Assembly (NCBI GenBank): GCA_003476445.1
Contig: DMUF01000129.1
Span: 1 to 6,847 of the forward strand
Direction: 5' to 3'
DNA length: 6,847 nt
Source of the DNA: Gammaproteobacteria bacterium
Lineage (GTDB): Bacteria > Pseudomonadota > Gammaproteobacteria > Pseudomonadales > Azotimanducaceae
The notes under the pieces are model-generated. The model searched no databases. It was not told the origin of the DNA and saw nothing but the letters and a program-made list of their open reading frames with translations. The translations under genes and the position numbers were made by a program. Below, piece after piece: positions 1 to 5,154 of this stretch. Each line of letters begins with the position of its first letter. Positions within the stretch are counted from its first letter, which is position 1.

Positions 1-402
1 TTCTATGATTCCGTGCAACACACCAATGCGGTGCCGGGGCAAATCCTGGATCTCTGTCGCGTCCGCATTGCGTTCATTCACGGATTGTCGGATCACCTGT
101 TAGTTGCAGCAGCTGAATCAGGGCTTGATGACGCAAGCCTTGCGGCCCTGCGCAGCGGCGCCTTCCAGACCTTTGATCGGGACGCGCAGATCGCGCTGGC
201 GCTGGCAGAGAAGATTCCTTTTGCGCACCATGACGTCACGGATCAGGAGGTGGCCGATGCTCGCGCTGCGTTTGGTGAGCGCGGAGCCGTGGCGCTGCTT
301 ACTGCGCTCGCATTTGTCGATGTGTTTTGTCGACTTCACATCGTGCTTCCATCGGCCTCGCCCGTTTCGACCTTTCCTCCTGTGTCATCAACAGAGGCAT
401 GA
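1..402 (+). CDS. Carboxymuconolactone decarboxylase/AhpD-like protein lacking the CxxC motif (5' truncated)
   Basis: The reading frame is open from the first base of the window, so the gene begins upstream; a GTG at 13 is the first possible start inside the window but would remove part of the helix before the active site. The 133 visible residues follow the CMD/AhpD pattern: a helix with an LDLCRVRIA segment, the active-site turn, then the helical C-terminal half. Compared with the next gene, LDLCRVR aligns with ELTRLRN, but the two redox positions are Leu and His (segment HGLSDH) instead of Cys and Cys/Sec, and the conserved Glu is Asp. The turn also seems about three residues shorter. It therefore probably cannot do CxxC thiol chemistry and may be a non-catalytic partner or act on another substrate. 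The stop (TGA 400-402) lies 2 nt before the next start, indicating translational coupling. The family call is moderate; the function is unknown. Confidence 0.7.
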   Translation, partial: FYDSVQHTNAVPGQILDLCRVRIAFIHGLSDHLLVAAAESGLDDASLAALRSGAFQTFDRDAQIALALAEKIPFAHHDVTDQEVADARAAFGERGAVALLTALAFVDVFCRLHIVLPSASPVSTFPPVSSTEA

Positions 403-404
403 CC

Positions 405-923
405 ATGTCCACAAGACCACGCATTGAATCCGCAATCGCGGGTGCGCCGCCCAGTTTTCCCACGGTCATGGCGCACACGCCGTCCACGCTCAGCGCCTTC
501 GGCGAGTTGTACAGCGCGTTCTGGCAGACCGGTTCCGTATCGGCGGTCACGAAGGAATTGACGCGGCTGCGCAATGCGCGCGTGACCGACTGCGGCTTCT
601 GACGCAACGTGCGATTTCACTCTGCCCGTGCGGCAGGGCTCAATGAAGAACTTGCAAACGCGGTCGACGATGACTATCGCCTCAGATTTGAGGCAACGGA
701 GGTGGCGGCACTCGAATTGACGGACGCGATCATCGGCAACCCGGAATCATGGTCGGCTGCGGATCGCGCGGCACTCGCTACCCACTATGCGCCGGCAGCC
801 ATCGGTGAGCTTGCGCTGGGGGTCGGACTTTTTCTTGGCATGTCAAAAGTGCTGATCCTTCTCGGGCTGGAACCTGAGAGCATGCCGGTGACCGTGCTAC
901 CCACGCCAGGCAGCACGGGTTAG
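405..923 (+). CDS. CMD/AhpD-like selenoprotein candidate with CxxU active site (in-frame TGA at 600-602)
   Basis: Read through the TGA, this frame gives a 172-residue protein, a normal length for the CMD/AhpD family. AhpD-like proteins are small all-helical oligomers that use a CxxC pair for thiol peroxidase or disulfide chemistry. Here the motif is Cys63-Gly-Phe-TGA66, inside RLRNARVTDCGF before the TGA and RNVRF after it. Glu51 lies 12 residues before Cys63 and 15 before position 66, the spacing of the Glu and two Cys of the AhpD relay; the His four residues after the second Cys in AhpD is Arg70 here. The frame on both sides of the TGA has the same GC-rich codon use and both halves are needed for one CMD domain. 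The 3' half has no ribosome-binding site near its only early start (GTG 609). A SECIS-like hairpin follows the TGA. Start ATG 405 is chosen because AGAGG (393-397) is 7 nt upstream; ATG 399, overlapping the previous stop, is the alternative. A nonsense mutation or a sequencing error of TGC is the competing explanation. Confidence 0.78.
600..602 (+). other. In-frame TGA, probable selenocysteine codon
   Basis: The TGA takes the place of the second cysteine codon of the CMD/AhpD CxxC motif: the upstream codons are TGC GGC TTC and the downstream codons CGC AAC GTG CGA TTT. In AhpD the second Cys of this motif is the reactive nucleophile, which is the kind of position where selenocysteine replaces cysteine in known redox selenoproteins. 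The reading frame stays open for 106 more codons. No selA, selB, selC or selD gene is inside the window, so the decoding machinery would have to be elsewhere in the genome. Confidence 0.75.
620..638 (+). promoter_or_regulatory. Putative bacterial SECIS hairpin
   Basis: The 5' arm 620-626 pairs with 632-638: C620-G638, U621-G637 wobble, C622-G636, U623-A635, G624-C634, C625-G633, C626-G632. The loop is CGUGC (627-631), with G and U in loop positions 2 and 3. The stem starts 17 nt after the TGA and the loop about 24 nt after it. Bacterial SECIS elements lie directly downstream of the UGA within the coding region, with the apical loop roughly 16 to 37 nt away and a G among the first two loop bases, so both criteria are met. 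In E. coli fdhF the SelB-contacting bases are a loop GU and a bulged U; here U621 could be a wobble or a bulge. The bases also encode the conserved-looking HSARAAG segment, and a short hairpin is easy to find in GC-rich DNA, which limits confidence. Confidence 0.65.
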
Positions 924-936
924 GTTAGTGGTTGGG

Positions 937-945
937 AAAGGGGAG
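937..945 (+). promoter_or_regulatory. Ribosome binding site of the SDR gene
   Basis: AAAGGGGAG ends 8 nt before ATG 954, a good Shine-Dalgarno match at normal spacing. It fixes the start of the SDR and shows that it can be translated independently of the CMD gene although only 30 nt separate them. Confidence 0.65.
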
Positions 946-953
946 ACAGGACA

Positions 954-1718
954 ATGCAGACGGCATCGCCGGAAAATCTGACGGGAAAGGTCGCCTGGGT
1001 CACGGGTGGCGCGCGCGGCATCGGTCGCGCGGTCTGCGGCGCACTCGCGGAGCGCGGCGTGCACGTAGTGCTGCTCGATCGCGATGTGGCGGCGGGTGCG
1101 GAGTCGGCGACCGCGCTGGGGATCAAATTTGTGGCCTGTGATGTCTCCGACCCTGCATCCTGGACCCGTGCCGTCGAACGCGCGGTGGACATTTTCGGCG
1201 CGCCGGATTTTGTTCATCTCAACGCGGGTGTCATGAGCGTTCCCGCGGGCGAACCCTTCATGCCGCTCGACGCGATCTCACTCGAACAGTACCGCCGCAT
1301 CGTCAGCGTGAATCTGGATGGGGTGGTCTTCGGTCTGCGCGCGTTGTTGCCGTTGATGAAATCAAGAGGCGGTGCCATCACGGTCACGGCCTCCATGGTG
1401 GGGCTCATTCCGCTTGCGATCGATCCGATGTACTCGGCCACCAAACATGCGTTGATCGGGCTGGTACGCAGCGTGGCGGAAACCTTGCGTGAGGGGCCGC
1501 TTCGACTCAATGCCATCTGTCCGGGGGGCGTTGATACGGCCATTGTGCCGGCCGCGCTGCGGGCGTCCGGCATGCCGATGATGAGCCCGGAGCAGCTTGC
1601 GCTCGATGTACTCGATCTTCTCGCGCGTGGTGGTTGTGGCGAGATCAGGGTCCGGCTTTCTGCGGACACGCCCGCGTTCGCCGTCCCGGCGCCTGTCCTC
1701 GGCGTGCCGGCAGGATGA
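954..1718 (+). CDS. Short-chain dehydrogenase/reductase (NAD-type classical SDR)
   Basis: This is a 254-residue cytoplasmic oxidoreductase of the classical SDR family, expected to interconvert an alcohol and a ketone using a nicotinamide cofactor. The Rossmann glycine motif TGGARGIG is at residues 17-24, an Asp at 42 after the second beta strand (VVLLDRD) favours NAD(H) over NADP(H), and the structural NAG is at 90-92. The catalytic set is Asn120, Ser147, Tyr160 and Lys164 (YSATK), with the usual 13-residue Ser-Tyr spacing, followed by CPGGVDT at 189-195. The start is supported by a strong ribosome-binding site. The C-terminus (about 211-254) does not show the usual SDR ending with a conserved DGG and is rich in Ala, Pro and Val, so it may be specialised in substrate binding or oligomer contacts. 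It lies 30 nt after the CMD selenoprotein candidate and overlaps the kinase-like gene by ATGA, so it belongs to the same transcript. The substrate is unknown. Confidence 0.9.
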   Translation: MQTASPENLTGKVAWVTGGARGIGRAVCGALAERGVHVVLLDRDVAAGAESATALGIKFVACDVSDPASWTRAVERAVDIFGAPDFVHLNAGVMSVPAGEPFMPLDAISLEQYRRIVSVNLDGVVFGLRALLPLMKSRGGAITVTASMVGLIPLAIDPMYSATKHALIGLVRSVAETLREGPLRLNAICPGGVDTAIVPAALRASGMPMMSPEQLALDVLDLLARGGCGEIRVRLSADTPAFAVPAPVLGVPAG

Positions 1719-2812
1719 ACGTGCACGAGACATTGCCCGCTCTTCCCGAAGGTCTGACCGCCGACTGGCTGACGTCGGCTCTGCATGCTGCCGGGCTCGG
1801 CAGGGGTACCCGCATTGAGCAGGTCGGTTTCGGCGCCGTGGGCGAGGGCGTTGGAATGATGAGCGAGCTCGCTCGTCTGACTCTGCGTTGGTCGAACGAA
1901 ACCGATGCGGGTCCGACGACCCTCATCGCCAAGTATGCGTCCACGAATCCCACTAATCGCGCAGCAGGCGACGGCTTTCATGTTTACGAGCGTGAGGTGC
2001 GCTTCTTCAGCGAGCTCAATCAACTGACAACGGCGCGCACACCGGTCTGTCATTTCGCGCGCTACCAGAGCGGCAACTATCTCGTGCTGATGGAAGATCT
2101 TGGCGCCTATCGCACGGGCAGTCAGGCCGAGGGCGCGGGCCTCGAGGATGCTCTGCTGGCAGTGGATGAGCTTGCGCGTCTGCATGCGCCCTTTTGGGGG
2201 CGCGTAGAAGCGCTCGACTGGGTGCCCACAATTTATCGCAGCTATCACGCGGATGCGCTGTATACCATGGCGGTGGGCAGCTGGGACAAGATGGTCAACA
2301 CGTACGCGGATCACGTGCCGGATTCGATTCGCGCGGCCGGCCCGGCGATTCATGCGGCGCTACCCGCGCTGCAAGCCGCGGTGAATCAGGGGCCTGCGAC
2401 GCTTATTCACGGGGATTTCAGACTCGATAACGTTATGTTCGGCAGCGCGCCGGAGCATGATCCGATCATCATTCTGGACTGGCAGGGTCCGCTGCGTGCG
2501 CGTGGGATCGTTGATGTTGCCGTGCTGCTCGCGCAGAACGTACACGTATCCGTGCGGCGCCAGCACGAACAAGCACTCATACAGCGGTATACGCGGCGGC
2601 TCGCAGAACTTGGCGTGTCGTATGGGGAAGATGAGGCCTGGCGCGATTATCGCGTCGCGCTGATGTACCTGTGGTGCTACTGCACCACGATCACCGGCGG
2701 ATTGGACGGGAGTGACCCGCGCGCGTACGCCTGGATGTCGCAGTGCGTTGCGCGCCAGTGCACCGCAACGCTGGACCATGATCTGCTGCCCGAGTTCTCA
2801 CGCTGGCACTGA
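1715..2812 (+). CDS. APH/EcKinase-like phosphotransferase family protein
   Basis: The 365-residue product has the protein-kinase-like fold of the aminoglycoside phosphotransferase superfamily. Lys73 in LIAKYAS is the likely ATP-contacting lysine, YEREVRFF (91-98) supplies the acidic helix C partner, LVLMEDLG (123-130) is the hinge, IHGDFRLDN (231-239) is the Brenner catalytic loop with Asp234 and Asn239, and LDWQ (254-257) is the metal-binding DFG equivalent with Asp255. These proteins phosphorylate small hydroxylated molecules; the MEDLG hinge and LDWQ resemble the EcKinase-like/DUF1679 group and bacterial relatives found beside lipid or steroid catabolism genes, rather than true antibiotic-resistance enzymes. 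The start ATG overlaps the SDR stop (ATGA); GTG 1721 with AGGA 5 nt upstream is an alternative start. An open frame runs upstream to 1634 but lies inside the SDR. In this operon it might activate or trap the alcohol or sterol-like substrate of the dehydrogenase, which is inference. Confidence 0.85.
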   Translation: MNVHETLPALPEGLTADWLTSALHAAGLGRGTRIEQVGFGAVGEGVGMMSELARLTLRWSNETDAGPTTLIAKYASTNPTNRAAGDGFHVYEREVRFFSELNQLTTARTPVCHFARYQSGNYLVLMEDLGAYRTGSQAEGAGLEDALLAVDELARLHAPFWGRVEALDWVPTIYRSYHADALYTMAVGSWDKMVNTYADHVPDSIRAAGPAIHAALPALQAAVNQGPATLIHGDFRLDNVMFGSAPEHDPIIILDWQGPLRARGIVDVAVLLAQNVHVSVRRQHEQALIQRYTRRLAELGVSYGEDEAWRDYRVALMYLWCYCTTITGGLDGSDPRAYAWMSQCVARQCTATLDHDLLPEFSRWH

Positions 2813-2836
2813 TCGTGGTGCCGAAGCCAGCGTGAG
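2797..2836. terminator. Perfect 11-bp inverted repeat at the convergent junction, possible bidirectional terminator
   Basis: CTCACGCTGGC (2797-2807) is the exact reverse complement of GCCAGCGTGAG (2826-2836), separated by 18 nt. The left arm covers the last sense codons of the phosphotransferase and the loop holds its stop codon; the right arm ends 20 nt before the stop of the minus-strand SDR. A hairpin would form in transcripts from either side. There is no clear T run on either strand, so a classic intrinsic terminator is not shown; it could act as a 3' end stabiliser or a Rho-related pause. Confidence 0.45.
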
Positions 2837-2855
2837 CGCACTCGGGACGAGTGTG

Positions 2856-3632
2856 TCAGCCACCCGCCGCGTGGATGGTGTAGCCGCCGTCCACCATGAG
2901 CGTGGTGCCGGTGATGTAGGAGGCTTCGTCGGAGCAAAGCCACAGCACTGCGCGGGTTACCTCCGCAAGCTGCCCGAATCGACCGATCGGGTGCTTCACG
3001 ATCATGGAATCTTCGAGCCCGGGTTGTGCTGCAATGCCGGCCGTGAGCATTTCGGTCTCGATCACCGCGGGGGCAACCGCGTTGATGCGAATCTTTTCCG
3101 GAGCATATTCGAGCGCAGCGGCTTTGGTCAGGCCGACGATTGCGTGCTTCGAGGCCACATAGCCCACGCCGCCCGGCGTGCTGTCGACACCAGCGACAGA
3201 TGACATGTTGACGATAGCGCCACCGCCCCGGCGTTGCATCGCCGGAATCTCGTACTTCATGCAGTAAAACACGGACGACAGATTGCTCGCGATCACGTCG
3301 TTCCAGGCATTGATGTCGTAATCGGCGCAGCGCGACCACGCGTCACCCGAGATGCCCGCCACGTTGTACGCGACGTCGAGCCCGCCGAAGGTCTCAACGG
3401 CCGCAGCGACCACGCGTTCCGCCTCTTCCGGGCGGCCAAGATCCGCCGCGATGAAGATACCTTCGCCGCCGGCTTCACGCATACGTCGGAGCGTCTCCGC
3501 GCCCGCATCCGGACGGCGCCCGGTAGCCACGACTTTGGCGCCCGCGGCGGCAAAAGCGATGGCGGCATCCCGACCGAGACCGGACGTGGCGCCGGTGACG
3601 AGAACGATCTTGTGGTCGAAGCGAACGGGCAT
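2856..3632 (-). CDS. Short-chain dehydrogenase/reductase (FabG-like classical SDR, probably NADP-type)
   Basis: The 258-residue protein is a textbook classical SDR. It has TGATSGLG at residues 13-20, Arg39-Arg40 after the second beta strand (ATGRR), which favours NADP(H), an NVAG at 90-93, and the catalytic tetrad Asn117, Ser145, Tyr158 and Lys162 in MSSVAG and YVASK. The C-terminal SYITGTTLMVDGGYT completes the fold. The chosen start ATG at 3632 has GGAG 6 nt upstream; the frame remains open further back to 3893 but that stretch has no SDR character and overlaps the transporter. It is transcribed away from the transporter and toward the phosphotransferase. Only family-level function can be given: reversible oxidation of a hydroxyl group on an unknown substrate. 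It differs clearly from the other SDR here in cofactor type and C-terminus, so they are not a recent duplication. Confidence 0.92.
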   Translation of the reverse strand: MPVRFDHKIVLVTGATSGLGRDAAIAFAAAGAKVVATGRRPDAGAETLRRMREAGGEGIFIAADLGRPEEAERVVAAAVETFGGLDVAYNVAGISGDAWSRCADYDINAWNDVIASNLSSVFYCMKYEIPAMQRRGGGAIVNMSSVAGVDSTPGGVGYVASKHAIVGLTKAAALEYAPEKIRINAVAPAVIETEMLTAGIAAQPGLEDSMIVKHPIGRFGQLAEVTRAVLWLCSDEASYITGTTLMVDGGYTIHAAGG

Positions 3633-3663
3633 GAAAAGCTCCGGGTGTGAGATGAAGGTGCGT

Positions 3664-3692
3664 ATTTCTGCACGGCAGCGGGTAGCGATCAA
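3664..3692 (-). promoter_or_regulatory. Weak candidate sigma-70 promoter for the minus-strand SDR
   Basis: On the minus strand, TTGATC (3692-3687) and AGAAAT (3669-3664) are separated by exactly 17 nt and match the -35 and -10 consensus at 4 and 3 positions. Transcription would start near 3657, giving a leader of about 25 nt that contains the GGAG ribosome-binding site. The rest of the 145-nt divergent gap shows only short imperfect repeats (for example CCGGA and TCCGG around 3725-3750) and no convincing plus-strand promoter or operator. Confidence 0.25.
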
Positions 3693-3777
3693 GCGTGAAG
3701 GCGGGCATAGTCGGAACGGGATGCCGGAGACCAAGGGGAAAATTCCGGTGCGGTGATGTCCCTGGGGGTGGCTTCTC

Positions 3778-5091
3778 GTGAACAGATCTTTTCCGCATCC
3801 GGTCATCGGATGGGGCGTCGTAAGCCTGCTCGTATTCGCTTCGCTCGTGTCCTTTGTCGATCGGCAGATCGTCGCCATCGTCGTCGAACCCATGAAGCAG
3901 GACCTCGGGCTAACGGATGCGGAAGTCGGCTGGTTATACGGCGTCTTTGCCGTCTTTTACGCGATGGCTGCGCTGCCGATCGCCTGGTTTGCAGATCATG
4001 GCAACCGCACCCGCCTCATTGCCGTGGGCGTTGCGTTCTGGTCGGTCATGACCGCGGCCTGTGGTCTGGTGCAGACCTTCTGGCAGCTGCTGCTTGCCCG
4101 TATGGGCGTTGGGGTCGGCGAGGCAACACTTACACCGGCAACCAATTCGCTGCTGGGAGATTATTTCCCTCGGGATCGGCTGCCGCTGGCGCTGAGTATT
4201 TACCAATTGGGTCCCATTCTCGGGTCCGGTCTCGCGTTTGTGATTGGCGGTAGCGTGCTCTCCCTTGTGACGCAGCTCGATGTGGCCGCGTTGCCGTTCA
4301 TCGGGGGGCTCCATCCGTGGCAGCAGACCTTTGTTCTGTTGGGAACGCCGGGACTTCTCCTTGCGCTGGTTTTCCTGCTTATGCGTGAGCCTGCGCGCCG
4401 CGACGCGCCGCGGGATTCCAGCTTTCATCTGGGCGAGGTGCTGGCGTTCTACCGAAGTCATCCGCGACTTCTGCTCTGTCACCACCTGGGCTGCCTGTTC
4501 CTGAACCTTATGGGTTACGCCTTCGTCTTCTGGACAATCTCCTTCTTCGTCAGGGTCCACGGCATCTCCGCCGCCGAAGCGTCATGGACCTTCGGCTGGA
4601 TATTCACCACCTTTGGCGCGCTCGGCCCGTTGCTCATTGCCGGTGTGGGGCGTGTCCTGGCGCGCCGCGGACACGACGACGCGAATATTCTTGCAGCGCT
4701 CATTGGTGGGGTCCTGGCGATACCTTTCATGATCGCCACCCAGTTTGCGCCAACCGTGACGCTCGCATTCATCCTCTACGCGCCGGCGATGTGTTTCATC
4801 AATTCACCCTTCGGCATTGCCAATGGCGCGCTCCCCGTCATCGCACCGTCCGGCATTCGCGCGCAGGTTGCCGCGGTGAATATGCTCGTTGGATCGTTCG
4901 GCATGATGCTGGGCCCGCCGCTTGCCGGTTACTTCAACACCTCGGTCTTTCCCGGCCCGGAGGGCGTTCGTTACTCGATCATTACGCTGGTTCTGGTTTT
5001 CGGCGCGCTTGGGTCCGCGCTGCTCTGGGCTGCGCGACGCCCCTATGCCGAAGCCTATCGACGGGTGCTTGCAGCGGATCGCTCAAACTGA
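3778..5091 (+). CDS. Spinster-like MFS transporter
   Basis: The 437-residue integral inner-membrane protein has the 12-helix pattern of the major facilitator superfamily. The first helix (about 10-27) ends in SFVDRQI, the second and third helices are joined by the motif-A-like WFADHGNRTR (70-79), and the fourth helix contains RMGVGVGEA (108-116) with a membrane-embedded Glu115. These are marks of the Spinster-like group. A cytoplasmic loop with many charges (about 203-220) separates the two halves, and LGPPLAGY (378-385) lies in the second half. Proteins of this group move small organic acids, lipids or aromatic metabolites by proton coupling; the substrate is not predictable. The start is GTG 3778, since an in-frame stop at 3754-3756 excludes anything earlier and no ATG lies before the first helix; a G-rich GGGGGTGG sits about 7 nt upstream. 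It is divergent from the SDR at 2856-3632, so the two may be co-regulated. Confidence 0.9.
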   Translation: MNRSFPHPVIGWGVVSLLVFASLVSFVDRQIVAIVVEPMKQDLGLTDAEVGWLYGVFAVFYAMAALPIAWFADHGNRTRLIAVGVAFWSVMTAACGLVQTFWQLLLARMGVGVGEATLTPATNSLLGDYFPRDRLPLALSIYQLGPILGSGLAFVIGGSVLSLVTQLDVAALPFIGGLHPWQQTFVLLGTPGLLLALVFLLMREPARRDAPRDSSFHLGEVLAFYRSHPRLLLCHHLGCLFLNLMGYAFVFWTISFFVRVHGISAAEASWTFGWIFTTFGALGPLLIAGVGRVLARRGHDDANILAALIGGVLAIPFMIATQFAPTVTLAFILYAPAMCFINSPFGIANGALPVIAPSGIRAQVAAVNMLVGSFGMMLGPPLAGYFNTSVFPGPEGVRYSIITLVLVFGALGSALLWAARRPYAEAYRRVLAADRSN

Positions 5092-5142
5092 TCCTCGCGC
5101 CCGTTTCGGGCAGCGCCTGCTGCCGGCGCGATGAAGGCGGGT

Positions 5143-5148
5143 TATCCT
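5143..5148 (+). promoter_or_regulatory. Candidate -10 box for a leaderless pyruvate kinase transcript
   Basis: TATCCT lies 6 nt upstream of ATG 5155, so transcription started at the normal distance would begin at or next to the A of the start codon. A poor -35 match (CTGCCG, 5120-5125) lies 17 nt upstream. No Shine-Dalgarno sequence sits at a usable distance from ATG 5155, which agrees with a leaderless message. This is a pattern-based guess. Confidence 0.3.
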
Positions 5149-5154
5149 CGTCCC

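Noticed and set aside
327..602. Independent 91-residue protein starting at 327 and ending at the TGA
   Set aside because: The first 24-26 codons lie inside the preceding CMD gene in another frame, and the rest is the N-terminal half of the read-through CMD protein.
609..923. Independent small protein starting at GTG 609
   Set aside because: It has no ribosome-binding site, is in the same frame as the upstream part, and begins in the middle of a CMD domain directly after the CxxC position; read-through of the TGA explains it better.
1634..1714. N-terminal extension of the phosphotransferase to 1634
   Set aside because: The stretch lies inside the SDR coding region in another frame; ATG 1715 forms a typical ATGA overlap.
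1214..2353. Long minus-strand open frame (379 codons) opposite the SDR and phosphotransferase
   Set aside because: Its product is rich in Arg, Ala and Pro with no recognisable fold, while the plus strand encodes two clear enzyme families; such antisense frames are common in GC-rich genes.
2677..3339. Minus-strand 220-codon frame overlapping the second SDR
   Set aside because: It is a shifted frame of the SDR gene with an Arg/His-rich product and no motif.
3633..3893. N-terminal extension of the minus-strand SDR to ATG 3893
   Set aside because: The added 87 residues show no SDR features, run across the divergent gap into the transporter gene, and ATG 3632 has a good ribosome-binding site and the right distance to the glycine motif.
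5099..5124. Overlapping GC hairpins after the MFS transporter (GCCCG-TTT-CGGGC and GGCAGC-GCCT-GCTGCC) as a terminator
   Set aside because: The two stems exclude each other and no T run follows, so termination here cannot be supported.
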